Below are positions 1-6,701 of a stretch of DNA of 11,252 bases, piece after piece. Location of the stretch: assembly GCA_042088665.1 (NCBI GenBank), contig JBELMB010000166.1, positions 1-11,252 of the forward strand. The letters are read 5' to 3'. This DNA is from JBELMB01 sp042088665. GTDB taxonomy: Bacteria > Pseudomonadota > Alphaproteobacteria > Rhodobacterales > Rhodobacteraceae. Position 1 is the first letter of the stretch, and the number at the start of each line of letters is the position of its first letter. The translations under genes and the position numbers were made by a program. The notes below the pieces were generated by a model. It did not search any database and was not told the origin of the DNA. It saw nothing but the letters and a program-made list of their open reading frames with translations.

Positions 1-43
1 CAAGACAAGCCAGACCACCAGCCAGAAAACCAACCCGAACAGC

Positions 44-73
44 CAGGCCCCCGGTCAAACCACCGGGGGCTTG
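44..73 (-). terminator. Stem-loop terminator downstream of the ApbE/NosX-like gene
   Basis: Perfect 9-bp arms GCCCCCGGT (47-55) and ACCGGGGGC (62-70) enclose a 6-nt loop. Three more outer pairs, one of them G-T, extend the stem to 44-73. It lies 28 bases beyond the stop of the minus-strand gene. Read on the minus strand it is followed by a T-rich stretch (GGTTGGTTTTCTGG), so it fits an intrinsic terminator of the two-gene operon, although there is no pure U run. A second imperfect hairpin around an 8-G tract (about 77-99) sits between it and the stop codon. Confidence 0.5.
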
Positions 74-101
74 ATGCCGTCAAGGGGGGGGCTTGGCGGT
101 G

Positions 102-974
102 TCAGATCGTGATCAGGCGACCATTGGTGTTCACGGCGATGATCTGGGTCACCGGGGCGGCGTGTTTCAGCCTTTCGAGAGACGCGCGGTCCATGAAGAC
201 AGCCGCTGTCGAGAGGGCATCTGCCATGGTTGCGGAGGGGGCCTCGATGCTGATCGTCGACCAGAGCGGGGCCTGACCGCCGGGGGCCATGATATGTGGC
301 GCGCCATTCACCCTTGTCCCAAAGGGAGAGGATGTGGCGATGGCGCCATTCTGCAGGACGCGGTCGCCCAGATAGCCCTGCTGAGGGTCCACAAGACCGA
401 TGCGGAAAGGACCACCCAGGGCTGCGTGCTCCCCGATGTTCACCAGCACCTTGTCAAACCCGGCCGATCCGAGGTGCTCCGTCAATCGGTCCGTGGCAAA
501 ACCCTGTGCGATGCCGTTGAACGTGAGGTGTTGATCGCGGTCCATGCGCAAGACACCGTCGTGTCGCCGCACCCGGTGCCAGCCAACGCGCCCTTGCGCA
601 TCTTCACGGGGCGCGCCGTCTTGCAGCGCCAGCCACAATGCCTGCACCGTCGGGTCAAAGAGGCCATCGGTCAGGTGATGGGCCTCATCTGCGGCCATGA
701 CGAGGTCGGCAAAGACTGGGCTTGGGCGCAGCCAGCCGTCTCGGTTGAGCCGGGACAGCTCAGAGGTGGGGTCATGGAGGGTGAAGTGCTGCTCCATTCG
801 GTGCACGGTCTCGGCGACCTCTGCCAGCGCCTGGGCCACCCTGTCGCGCGGGCCTTCCAGCGAGACAGAGACCTCCGCCCCAAAGGCGCGACCGCGCCAA
901 ACGGAGGCCTGCGCGATATGCGGTGCGCAGGCAAAAGCCGCACTGACGGTCAGGAATCGGCGGCGTTGCATCAT
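102..974 (-). CDS. ApbE/NosX-family FAD:protein FMN transferase, Tat-exported
   Basis: This 290-residue protein belongs to the ApbE family, which uses FAD and Mg2+ to attach FMN covalently to Thr/Ser of periplasmic flavoproteins. The N-terminus (RRRFLTV, residues 4-10, then a short hydrophobic stretch and AQA) looks like a twin-arginine signal, as known for NosX. Family motifs in order: SELSRLNRDG (71-80), GLFDPTVQALW (104-114), FNGIAQGFATDRL (152-164), VNIGE (178-182), ATSSPFGTRVN (213-223) and ATMADALSTA (248-257), with the Asp/Thr of the metal site. The NGIAQG form and the absence of the usual HIIDP motif (here HIMAP) are closer to NosX/NirX than to general ApbE. The start ATG at 974 overlaps the upstream stop as ATGA, indicating translational coupling to the NosR-like gene. 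The same frame is open further upstream, but that part lies antisense-frame within the NosR-like gene and is not used. It probably flavinylates the NosR-like partner. Confidence 0.9.
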   Translation of the reverse strand: MMQRRRFLTVSAAFACAPHIAQASVWRGRAFGAEVSVSLEGPRDRVAQALAEVAETVHRMEQHFTLHDPTSELSRLNRDGWLRPSPVFADLVMAADEAHHLTDGLFDPTVQALWLALQDGAPREDAQGRVGWHRVRRHDGVLRMDRDQHLTFNGIAQGFATDRLTEHLGSAGFDKVLVNIGEHAALGGPFRIGLVDPQQGYLGDRVLQNGAIATSSPFGTRVNGAPHIMAPGGQAPLWSTISIEAPSATMADALSTAAVFMDRASLERLKHAAPVTQIIAVNTNGRLITI

Positions 975-3103
975 TCGGCGGGGCTCAGGTCTGGTGGCGT
1001 GGGCGGTGTGGCACGGGTGGCCGCGCGGGCCTTGAGCACGAGGGGCACGCATTGGCGCGGATCGTCGTGGATCTTTACGCAGTCGAGGCAACCGAAGCAC
1101 TCGGCATAGTCCACGCGGCCCTTGCGGTCGATCGCGCCGTAGGCACAGCGCACGGTACAAAGCTGGCAGGGGCTGCCACAGTCGGCGCGTCGCGCGATCC
1201 AGGCGCGTCCCCGCAGCAGCCCGCCGATGGCCATGACGGCCCCCAGCGGGCAAAGGTAGCGGCAGAACCCCTTGAACAGCACCATGGAGAGCAACAGCAG
1301 CCCCGCGGCATAGGCCACGTAATACCATTCGCGTACGAAAAACGTCGTGATCGCGGTCTTGAAGGGTTCGACCTCGGCGGCCTTGTCCAACTGGCCCGGC
1401 GCCCAGATCGCCAGCGCCAAGAGACTGGCCAGCACGCCGTATTTCAGCCATTTCAGGCGCTTGTCCCAATCGGGGTTGGGATTGATTTGCGGCAGGCGGA
1501 GCAATCGGCCCAAGTGATGCGCGAATTCCTGCAAGGCGCCAAACGGGCAGAGCCACCCGCAAAACAGCGCCCGTCCCCAGAGGACGAAACCGACGACGGC
1601 CGCGCCCCAGACTGCGAGCGAAAAGGGATCGTACAGGAGAAAGACAAGACTGCCGCCCTCCAGCACCGCGCGCAATGTGCCGGTGACCGTGACGATCGAC
1701 AGCTGTCCCTGACCCCACCAGCCGACAAAAACCGTCATCACCGCAAGCGCCCCCAACCGGAGTGCGGTAAAGTGGCGGCGCGCCGCGAACCAGCGCAGCC
1801 CGGGCCCCAACAGCGCAAACAGCGCGAGCATCGCAACAGCAACAACCGCCATGTCAGTGCGACGTTCCAGAAGCGCGGTCTGCCATGGTGCGCGGATTTT
1901 CGGGGCCTCGGGTCGGGTAAAGAACCGCGCGTCGGTGACATGGGGGATGGCGAATTCATGGCTGCCAATCTGCGGCATGAAGGATCCATGCGCCCGCAAT
2001 GCCTGCACATGCAGGATCCATTCCTGTGCGGGGTCAAACCCCAGGCGGCGGTCGGTGCGCAGGATCATCGCTGTCGCGTCTTGCAGGGGTTCGGGCAGAT
2101 CGGGGTGCAGATCAATCAGCAGATCGCTGTCGCGCAGGGCAATGGGCAAACCGAATTGTTCGGCCCGCAGCCAGTCTGGCGAGGTGTTGCGGACGAAATC
2201 CTCCGCCACGAGCCCGTGACGCCCGGCTTCGATCAGCAGGATCGGTTCGTCGAAATCCGATATTTCGAGGAAGCCCTGCAACTCTTTCAGCCCCTTTGCG
2301 CTCAGCGCTGCGCGGGCGATGGACGGGGGGCCAAGGTCGACAATCCAGAGGTCGAGGTAGGGCGCTTCGGGAAAGGCGGTGGCGTCGGGATCATCCTTCG
2401 CCCAGAGCGTCCCGGCGAAGGCGGCGTCGATCTCGGCATTGGTGACAACGACGCGCTGCGCCAGCCCCTGATCGAGCAGATCCTGCCATGACAGTTGCTC
2501 GTCAACTTCGGGGTCGGGGCGGGCCGGGGGGCCAGCGGCGACGCCATGCATCTTTTCACGTGCGATCTGCGTGGTGGCAGCAAGGATCGATTCATGAGCG
2601 ATGCGCACGCTCGCCGTGGCTTTGGTCACACCGTCCAGATAGACCAGCGCGCCGCCCTCTGCGGCACCGCCGTAAGGTGTGCCCACGACCAGCGTATCGG
2701 CGATATTGAGCCCGCGATACTGGGCAAAGAATGCCTCGAACGCCGGATTGCCGAGACCGGAGACAAAGATCGGCTCGTTGTGGTGCAGCAGGCGCGCGTC
2801 GATATAGTTGCCCTCCAGATCGAGCGAGACAAGCACGTTGATCGGCGCACCGGCAAAGCCGGGCAGGGGCGCGCGGGGCTCCGTCTCAAAGACATAGCCC
2901 GCGTGCAGACCGCCTGCGTTCAGCAGCTCCCATACGCCATCGTCCGACAGCTGCTCGCCCAGCAGAAAAGGTGGCACGACCAGATCGGCGAGCGTCTCGC
3001 GGGGCAGGGGCTCTGCCCGGGCCGCTCCGGGCCAGAAACTGGCACACAGACCGGTGCAAAGCCCGACAATCAGCATAAAGGCAAAAGGCAGAACATGGCG
3101 CAT
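971..3103 (-). CDS. NosR/NirI-like membrane flavo-iron-sulfur protein
   Basis: This 710-residue protein has the full NosR/NirI architecture. A signal/anchor segment (about 5-30) is followed by a periplasmic FMN-binding domain (about 80-185) carrying DGVTKAT at 157-163. That matches the D-x-x-[ST]-x-A-[ST] flavinylation pattern, so T163 is the likely covalent FMN site. Several membrane helices follow from about 418 to 612. Two cytoplasmic CX3CP motifs are present: C515/C519 in FCGWLCPFGA and C614/C618 in FCRYLCPLGA. The C-terminal ferredoxin region has C642, C646, C649, C653 and C669, C672, C675, C685. In the family these proteins pass electrons from the quinol pool or cytoplasmic donors to a periplasmic partner, classically supporting N2O reductase (NosR) or cd1 nitrite reductase (NirI). 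Here neither partner is visible; the neighbours are an ApbE-like gene and quinoprotein-relay genes, so a role in another respiratory or oxidation pathway is plausible. No strong Shine-Dalgarno precedes the ATG at 3103. Confidence 0.9.
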   Translation of the reverse strand: MRHVLPFAFMLIVGLCTGLCASFWPGAARAEPLPRETLADLVVPPFLLGEQLSDDGVWELLNAGGLHAGYVFETEPRAPLPGFAGAPINVLVSLDLEGNYIDARLLHHNEPIFVSGLGNPAFEAFFAQYRGLNIADTLVVGTPYGGAAEGGALVYLDGVTKATASVRIAHESILAATTQIAREKMHGVAAGPPARPDPEVDEQLSWQDLLDQGLAQRVVVTNAEIDAAFAGTLWAKDDPDATAFPEAPYLDLWIVDLGPPSIARAALSAKGLKELQGFLEISDFDEPILLIEAGRHGLVAEDFVRNTSPDWLRAEQFGLPIALRDSDLLIDLHPDLPEPLQDATAMILRTDRRLGFDPAQEWILHVQALRAHGSFMPQIGSHEFAIPHVTDARFFTRPEAPKIRAPWQTALLERRTDMAVVAVAMLALFALLGPGLRWFAARRHFTALRLGALAVMTVFVGWWGQGQLSIVTVTGTLRAVLEGGSLVFLLYDPFSLAVWGAAVVGFVLWGRALFCGWLCPFGALQEFAHHLGRLLRLPQINPNPDWDKRLKWLKYGVLASLLALAIWAPGQLDKAAEVEPFKTAITTFFVREWYYVAYAAGLLLLSMVLFKGFCRYLCPLGAVMAIGGLLRGRAWIARRADCGSPCQLCTVRCAYGAIDRKGRVDYAECFGCLDCVKIHDDPRQCVPLVLKARAATRATPPTPPDLSPAE

Positions 3104-3165
3104 CGCGGGCAGGGTAGGCGGCGAAACATGCCCTCAATATCCGACTTTGGTCGCAATGGTGCCGG

Positions 3166-3185
3166 GTCTCACGGCAGTGTGAGAC
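3166..3185. promoter_or_regulatory. Perfect inverted repeat in divergent promoter region
   Basis: GTCTCAC (3166-3172) and GTGAGAC (3179-3185) form a perfect 7-bp inverted repeat with a 6-nt spacer. It lies in the 83-bp gap between the divergent NosR-like and permease genes and ends just before the possible GTG start (3187) and 7 nt before the ATG at 3193. It could be an operator for a dimeric regulator controlling both genes. It could also be an RNA hairpin that hides the permease ribosome-binding region, where no clear Shine-Dalgarno is visible. Confidence 0.45.
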
Positions 3186-3186
3186 T

Positions 3187-3981
3187 GTGCCCATGTCAAC
3201 CACTGACGCCAAAGGCACTGCCCGCCATCCCGGTGTGATTGCGCTCTCTCTTGGGGCGCTGATCGGCCTGTGGTGGCTTGGATCCCTGGGACTGGCGGAT
3301 GAGACGGTGCTGCCGACGCCGCTGGCGGTCTGGCAGGTTGCTGTCGCGGAGGCGCAGCAGGGCGAGTTGTTCTTTCACATGAGCACGACGCTGGGCCGGG
3401 TCGCGGCGGCTTTTGCGCTGGCCATGGGGCTTGGCACGGTGCTGGGATTGCTGCTGGGGCATTTCCCGCGGCTGAACCAATGGGCCGACCCTTGGGTGGT
3501 GGTCTTTCTCAACCTGCCCGCCCTTGTGGTGATCGTGCTGGCCTACCTCTGGATCGGGCTGAACGAATGGGCGGCCATCATTGCGGTCTCCGTCAACAAG
3601 ACGGCCATGGTCATCGTCACCATCCGCGAAGGCGTGCTGGCCCGGGACCGCCAGATCGGTGAGATGGCGCAGGTCTTTCGCATGTCGCCCTGGATGCGCC
3701 TGCGTCACGTGCTCTGGCCGCAACTGGCACCTTTTGTCTCGACCTCGGTGCGCAATGGCCTCGCGGTGATCTGGAAAGTCGTGCTGGTGGTGGAGTTTCT
3801 GGGCCGCAGCAATGGCGTGGGATTCCAGATCCACCTGTACTTTCAGCTGTTCGAAACCGCCCATGTGATGGCCTATTCGCTCAGCTTCGTGGTCGTCATG
3901 CTGCTGATCGAATATCTGATCGTGCAAACCAGCGAGGCGCGCGCCGGACGTTGGCGCAGCCGCGTGGCGGAGGTCGCGTGA
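3187..3981 (+). CDS. ABC transporter permease, nitrate/sulfonate/taurine (SsuC/TauC) type
   Basis: This is a 264-residue inner-membrane permease of the SsuC/TauC/NrtB-type binding-protein-dependent family. About six hydrophobic segments are visible (roughly 15-35, 70-92, 103-123, 128-146, 190-205 and 226-247). The cytoplasmic EAA loop, which contacts the ATPase, is clear at about 147-180 (REGVLARDRQIGEMAQ ... LRHVLWPQLAPF). The family imports small anions or sulfonates and related organics, but the substrate cannot be read from the permease. No ATP-binding or substrate-binding gene is adjacent: the divergent neighbour is NosR-like and the next gene, 100 bp downstream, is a SoxYZ-like carrier. 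The partners must be elsewhere or just outside the window. The start is ambiguous: GTG at 3187 or ATG at 3193, neither with a good ribosome-binding site; the ATG may be the real one. Confidence 0.88.
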   Translation: MPMSTTDAKGTARHPGVIALSLGALIGLWWLGSLGLADETVLPTPLAVWQVAVAEAQQGELFFHMSTTLGRVAAAFALAMGLGTVLGLLLGHFPRLNQWADPWVVVFLNLPALVVIVLAYLWIGLNEWAAIIAVSVNKTAMVIVTIREGVLARDRQIGEMAQVFRMSPWMRLRHVLWPQLAPFVSTSVRNGLAVIWKVVLVVEFLGRSNGVGFQIHLYFQLFETAHVMAYSLSFVVVMLLIEYLIVQTSEARAGRWRSRVAEVA

Positions 3982-4018
3982 CCGGATGGTTTCATTGCTC
4001 ACGATCTTGCGACCTTCG

Positions 4019-4040
4019 GGCAGGCGACAAGCGCCCTGCC
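4019..4040 (+). terminator. Possible weak hairpin after the permease gene
   Basis: GGCAGG (4019-4024) pairs with CCTGCC (4035-4040), and further CG pairing is possible inside with one bulge. It sits 37 bases after the permease stop and 41 bases before the next start. There is no U-run, so it may be a partial terminator, an RNA processing hairpin or chance in GC-rich DNA. Confidence 0.25.
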
Positions 4041-4081
4041 TTGATGTAAACCCTATGTGACGCGATTTGGGAGGAGAGCGT

Positions 4082-4921
4082 ATGAGACATCTGACAGCCG
4101 TCCTGACCCTTGGCCGGACTTTGGGCCAGACTTTGGGCCAGACTTTGGGCCTGACCTTGGGCCTGACCTTCGGACTGGGTGGGGCCGCGCTTGCGCTCGA
4201 TGACCCGCGGACCAAGCTCGACGACCCGATGAAATCGGGGATGTGGGACTATCACCAGATCGGGCTTCTGGGCGATCCGGAGACGATCCGCTTTGACGAG
4301 CGTGTCGTCGTGCGCGGGCCCGGCCATGCAGAGGACAGCCTGAACGTGCCCCTGCTGGTGGATGCCTCCGGCATCGACAACGTCAAGCGTATCGTTGTCA
4401 GCGCTGACTATGGCCCGATCCCGCATATCCTGACCTATTACCCCGAAGAGGCCCAGCCAAAGATCGGCCTGCGGTTCAAGATCGATCAGGCGACCGCGAT
4501 CCGCGCCAGCGTCGAGACGCATGATGGCGCATGGTTTGTGGGCTCGACCTATATCGACGCGGCGGGTGGCGGCTGTACAGCGCCGGCGCATGCCTATGCC
4601 AGCGACGACTGGGAAGAAAAGCTGGGCGAAGTGCACGGTCAGGTCTGGACCGCCTCGGGTCGCGCGCGGGTGATCGTGGACCATCCCATGGACACCGGTC
4701 TGGCTGACGGCATCCCCGTCTTCATCATCGAGGATCTGCGCTTTGAGACCGACGCAGGCGCGTTGATGGCCCGCATCGAGCTGCGCGAACCCGTGAACGA
4801 GGATCCGGCCTTTTCGCTCTACTTTGCGCCCGAAGAGATGCCGCCGCTCCTGCATGTGAAGGGCCGCGACAACAACGGCAACCGCATCCGCGGGGTGCTG
4901 TCCGAGGGTGAGACCCACTGA
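4082..4921 (+). CDS. Quinoprotein dehydrogenase-associated SoxYZ-like carrier protein
   Basis: This 279-residue exported protein fuses a SoxY-like domain (about 45-170) to a SoxZ-like domain (about 185-275). In thiosulfate oxidation SoxY carries sulfur intermediates on a Cys in a terminal GGC motif. Here GGGCTAP (162-168) puts the carrier-type Cys at C165, at the end of the SoxY part and before the SoxZ part. Fused SoxYZ-like proteins of this kind are known companions of PQQ-dependent dehydrogenases; their cargo is not established. The N-terminus is a signal peptide ending near AALA (35-38), but its hydrophobic core is made of repeated LGxT units. The ATG at 4082 is preceded by a strong Shine-Dalgarno (GGGAGGAG, about 4069-4076); a TTG at 4067 in the same frame would swallow that site and is rejected. 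The stop overlaps the next start as TGATG, so it is co-translated with the SoxH-like hydrolase. Confidence 0.87.
   Translation: MRHLTAVLTLGRTLGQTLGQTLGLTLGLTFGLGGAALALDDPRTKLDDPMKSGMWDYHQIGLLGDPETIRFDERVVVRGPGHAEDSLNVPLLVDASGIDNVKRIVVSADYGPIPHILTYYPEEAQPKIGLRFKIDQATAIRASVETHDGAWFVGSTYIDAAGGGCTAPAHAYASDDWEEKLGEVHGQVWTASGRARVIVDHPMDTGLADGIPVFIIEDLRFETDAGALMARIELREPVNEDPAFSLYFAPEEMPPLLHVKGRDNNGNRIRGVLSEGETH
4105..4176 (+). repeat. 12-bp tandem repeat inside a signal-peptide coding region
   Basis: Six consecutive 12-nt units run through codons of the SoxYZ-like signal peptide. Two copies (4117-4128, 4129-4140) are identical (GACTTTGGGCCA), a third (4141-4152) differs at one base, and the first and last two are diverged. 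The translation is a 4-residue repeat, LGRT-LGQT-LGQT-LGLT-LGLT-FGL. The unit is a multiple of three, so gain or loss of copies keeps the frame and changes only signal-peptide length. The polar Thr/Gln/Arg content is unusual for a signal-peptide core. Confidence 0.85.
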
Positions 4922-5874
4922 TGCTCAGCCGCCGCCTTGCCCTGGGGCTGCTGGGGGGGACGATCGCGGGGGCGCTGACCCCGCCGCGTGCCTTTGCCCA
5001 GGCCCGCCATGTCTATGACCTGCAGCCCATCGCCATCGGTGACGGGTTGTGGATGATCGAAGGGGACACCGCCTATTTCTCAAGGCAGAACGGTGGCGCC
5101 ATCGTCAACATCACCCTGATGAAGGGTGACAGCGGTCTCATCCTGATCGACAGCGGTCCGTCGCTGCGCTACGGCGAAGCCTTGGCAAGGCTGGGGCGGC
5201 AGCTTGATCTGCGCGGCGTCTCCGCGGTGGTCAACACGCACCACCATCCGGATCACTTCTTTGGCAATCAGGTCTTTGCGGACAAGCCGATCTATTCCCT
5301 TGGCGAGACGCAGGTTGCAGCCCGCGCCGAAGGGGACGGGTTCGCGGACAACATGTACCGGATCCTCGGCGACTGGATGCGCGGCACCGAAGTTGTGGCC
5401 CCGAACAAGGTGCTGGGCGGCGGGTCCGTGCTGATCGATGGCCGCAGTTTCGAGGCCTTGCCGCTTTCGGGGCATACGGTCGCTGACCTGGCGCTGCTGG
5501 ACCGTCAAAGCGGCACGCTGGTGGCCGGGGATCTCGCCTTTCTCGACCGCGCGCCTACGACGCCAAGCGCGGATATCGCGGTCTGGCTTCAGTCGCTTGA
5601 TGCGCTGGGGGCCAGCAATGCGGCGCAGCTTGTCCCCGGGCATGGTCCGCTGGACCGCACCCGCAGGGCGGTGCCGCAGACGCGCGCCTACCTCGCATGG
5701 CTCGACGGCCATCTGCGGCAGGGGGCAGGCGAGGGGCGCGACATGGTGGAATTGATCGATATGGCGCTGCCGGATGCGTTTGCCGGGATGGGCGCGCAGC
5801 CGCAGGAATACCAGCGCTCTGTCGCCCATCTGTTCCCGGAGATCGAGCGTCAGGAACTGCCGCGCGGCAATTGA
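4921..5874 (+). CDS. Quinoprotein relay system zinc metallohydrolase (SoxH-related, metallo-beta-lactamase fold)
   Basis: This 317-residue protein has a metallo-beta-lactamase fold and an N-terminal export signal (LSRRLALGLLGG at 2-13, cleavage probably after AFAQA near 28; the paired Arg could allow Tat export). Metal ligands are clear: THHHPDH at 106-112 (H107, H109, D111, H112 of HxHxDH), H185 in SGHT, D204 in AGDL and H241 in PGHG. This is the full binuclear zinc set of glyoxalase-II/SoxH-type hydrolases. It starts within the stop codon of the SoxYZ-like gene (TGATG), so the two are translationally coupled. By analogy with Sox systems it may hydrolyse a thioester or persulfide-type adduct from the carrier Cys of its partner; that is inference. 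SoxH-related hydrolases of this subgroup are annotated as part of the PQQ-dependent quinoprotein relay. Whether it is subgroup 1 or 2 cannot be settled by eye. Confidence 0.85.
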   Translation: MLSRRLALGLLGGTIAGALTPPRAFAQARHVYDLQPIAIGDGLWMIEGDTAYFSRQNGGAIVNITLMKGDSGLILIDSGPSLRYGEALARLGRQLDLRGVSAVVNTHHHPDHFFGNQVFADKPIYSLGETQVAARAEGDGFADNMYRILGDWMRGTEVVAPNKVLGGGSVLIDGRSFEALPLSGHTVADLALLDRQSGTLVAGDLAFLDRAPTTPSADIAVWLQSLDALGASNAAQLVPGHGPLDRTRRAVPQTRAYLAWLDGHLRQGAGEGRDMVELIDMALPDAFAGMGAQPQEYQRSVAHLFPEIERQELPRGN

Positions 5875-5898
5875 GCCGCGTTGCGTCGGTTCATGACG

Positions 5899-5915
5899 CG
5901 AGGGCGATGCCCTCG
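5899..5915. terminator. Hairpin between convergent genes
   Basis: CGAGGGC (5899-5905) and GCCCTCG (5909-5915) are perfect 7-bp arms around a GAT loop, 24 bases after the hydrolase stop and 57 bases beyond the stop of the converging CX3CW gene. The flank has only a poor T stretch (TATTGTCGGG). Its position suits a bidirectional terminator for the two converging transcripts. Confidence 0.45.
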
Positions 5916-5972
5916 TATTGTCGGGTCGTTGCGGGTCTTGCCTTGGGTTTGACGGATGCCAGTCCGGGGCTT

Positions 5973-6635
5973 TCAGGGGTCGGTTTGTACAGGCACGGGC
6001 TCAACGCGCGTCAAGGTGCCGCCGTTGTCCTGCCAGCCGTCCGTGCCCAGCCGGAACCAGTAGACCTGCGTGTATCCCAGCGCAGAAATCCGTTGCGCCG
6101 CGTTCCAGCTCATCCAGCAATCGGCAACGCAATAGACCATAATCGCGCGCTTCGGATCCCCCTCCGTCAGGGTGACGAGGTTCTCCGACAGGAACCGTGT
6201 CATCACGGGCGACAGCCTGCCACGGCCCACTTCGGGCAGCCATGTCGCGCCGGGCAGGCTTTCGCGCGGTTTTGACACCAGCCATGTCCCGTCCAACTCG
6301 TCAAAGCGCGACTGGGCCGCGCCAAAGACGTCCAGCGCGATGGCACCCGCCTCCAGCAAGGCCCGGGCCTCATCCGGGCCGACCTTTTGCACTGGGGGGG
6401 GGATGTCGCGCGGCGTGGGCGCGCGCTGCCGACCGATGCGGTAGCCGGTTTGCGTGTCGAAAAGCTCTGGCCGCAGGGCGCGCGCCTCGGCAAAACTGCG
6501 CCCTTCATAGGATGATTGCGCGGGTGTCTCCTGCGCCCAAATCGCCATTGAGAACGCCAGAGAAAACGCCAGTGAGAGCGCCAGACAGAATGCGAGACAG
6601 GGCATCTGGACGGGTATTGGAACGGGACGGGTCAT
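5973..6635 (-). CDS. PQQ-dependent catabolism-associated CXXCW-motif protein (rhodanese-like, periplasmic)
   Basis: This 220-residue exported protein has a rhodanese-like C-terminal half. The diagnostic motif is VYCVADCWMSWNAAQR (167-182), giving C169-x3-C173-W174, followed by ALGYTQVYWFRLGTDGW (185-201). The family is known by the name CXXCW and is found near PQQ-dependent alcohol dehydrogenase genes; C169 sits where rhodaneses have their catalytic Cys. The biochemical role is unproven; cysteine redox or sulfur handling with the SoxYZ-like and SoxH-like neighbours is a reasonable guess. The signal peptide (about 11-35, ending IWAQE) contains LAFC-LALS-LAFS-LAFS repeats. The start is uncertain: ATG at 6635 is chosen, ATG at 6605 would also leave a signal peptide, and an in-frame ATG at 6740 gives a long basic extension. 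None has a clear Shine-Dalgarno. A 9-C homopolymer (6394-6402) encodes part of PPP (80-82). It converges on the SoxYZ/SoxH genes rather than joining their operon. Confidence 0.82.
   Translation of the reverse strand: MTRPVPIPVQMPCLAFCLALSLAFSLAFSMAIWAQETPAQSSYEGRSFAEARALRPELFDTQTGYRIGRQRAPTPRDIPPPVQKVGPDEARALLEAGAIALDVFGAAQSRFDELDGTWLVSKPRESLPGATWLPEVGRGRLSPVMTRFLSENLVTLTEGDPKRAIMVYCVADCWMSWNAAQRISALGYTQVYWFRLGTDGWQDNGGTLTRVEPVPVQTDP
6543..6602 (-). repeat. 12-bp tandem repeat inside the CX3CW-protein signal peptide
   Basis: Five 12-nt units (plus-strand phase 6543, 6555, 6567, 6579, 6591) match the pattern CGCCAGnGAGAA with changes; the outer units are more diverged. On the coding strand they read CTGGCG-TTCTCA-like units giving LAFC-LALS-LAFS-LAFS-MAIW. 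As in the SoxYZ-like gene, the period is 12 bp (4 residues) and lies exactly in the hydrophobic core of the signal peptide, but the unit sequence is different. Confidence 0.75.
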
Positions 6636-6701
6636 GCGCTTGAGCCTAGTCCAAAGCCTGCCAAGACCCCAGAGGGCAAGACGCCCGCCGAGGGCCTGTT
6701 T

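Noticed and set aside
1..43. Hydrophobic minus-strand reading (LFGLVFWLVVWLVL)
   Set aside because: It follows an in-frame stop and has no ATG or GTG start within the window; it may belong to a gene further left but cannot be supported.
975..1718. Upstream extension of the ApbE-like frame (minus strand)
   Set aside because: The extension is out of frame within the NosR-like gene, Arg-rich and without motifs; the ATGA overlap and Tat signal fix the start at 974.
1052..2491. Long plus-strand open frame opposite the NosR-like gene
   Set aside because: It is the antisense shadow of a gene with clear Fe-S and FMN motifs; its composition (Gln/Arg/His-rich) is typical of a GC-rich shadow.
102..3103. 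Denitrification (nos or nir) cluster
   Set aside because: Only the NosR/NirI-like and NosX-like genes are present; no nosZ, nosDFYL or nirS is visible, so the pathway cannot be claimed.
4067..4081. TTG start for the SoxYZ-like protein
   Set aside because: It would encode the Shine-Dalgarno itself; the ATG at 4082 is correctly spaced from GGGAGGAG.
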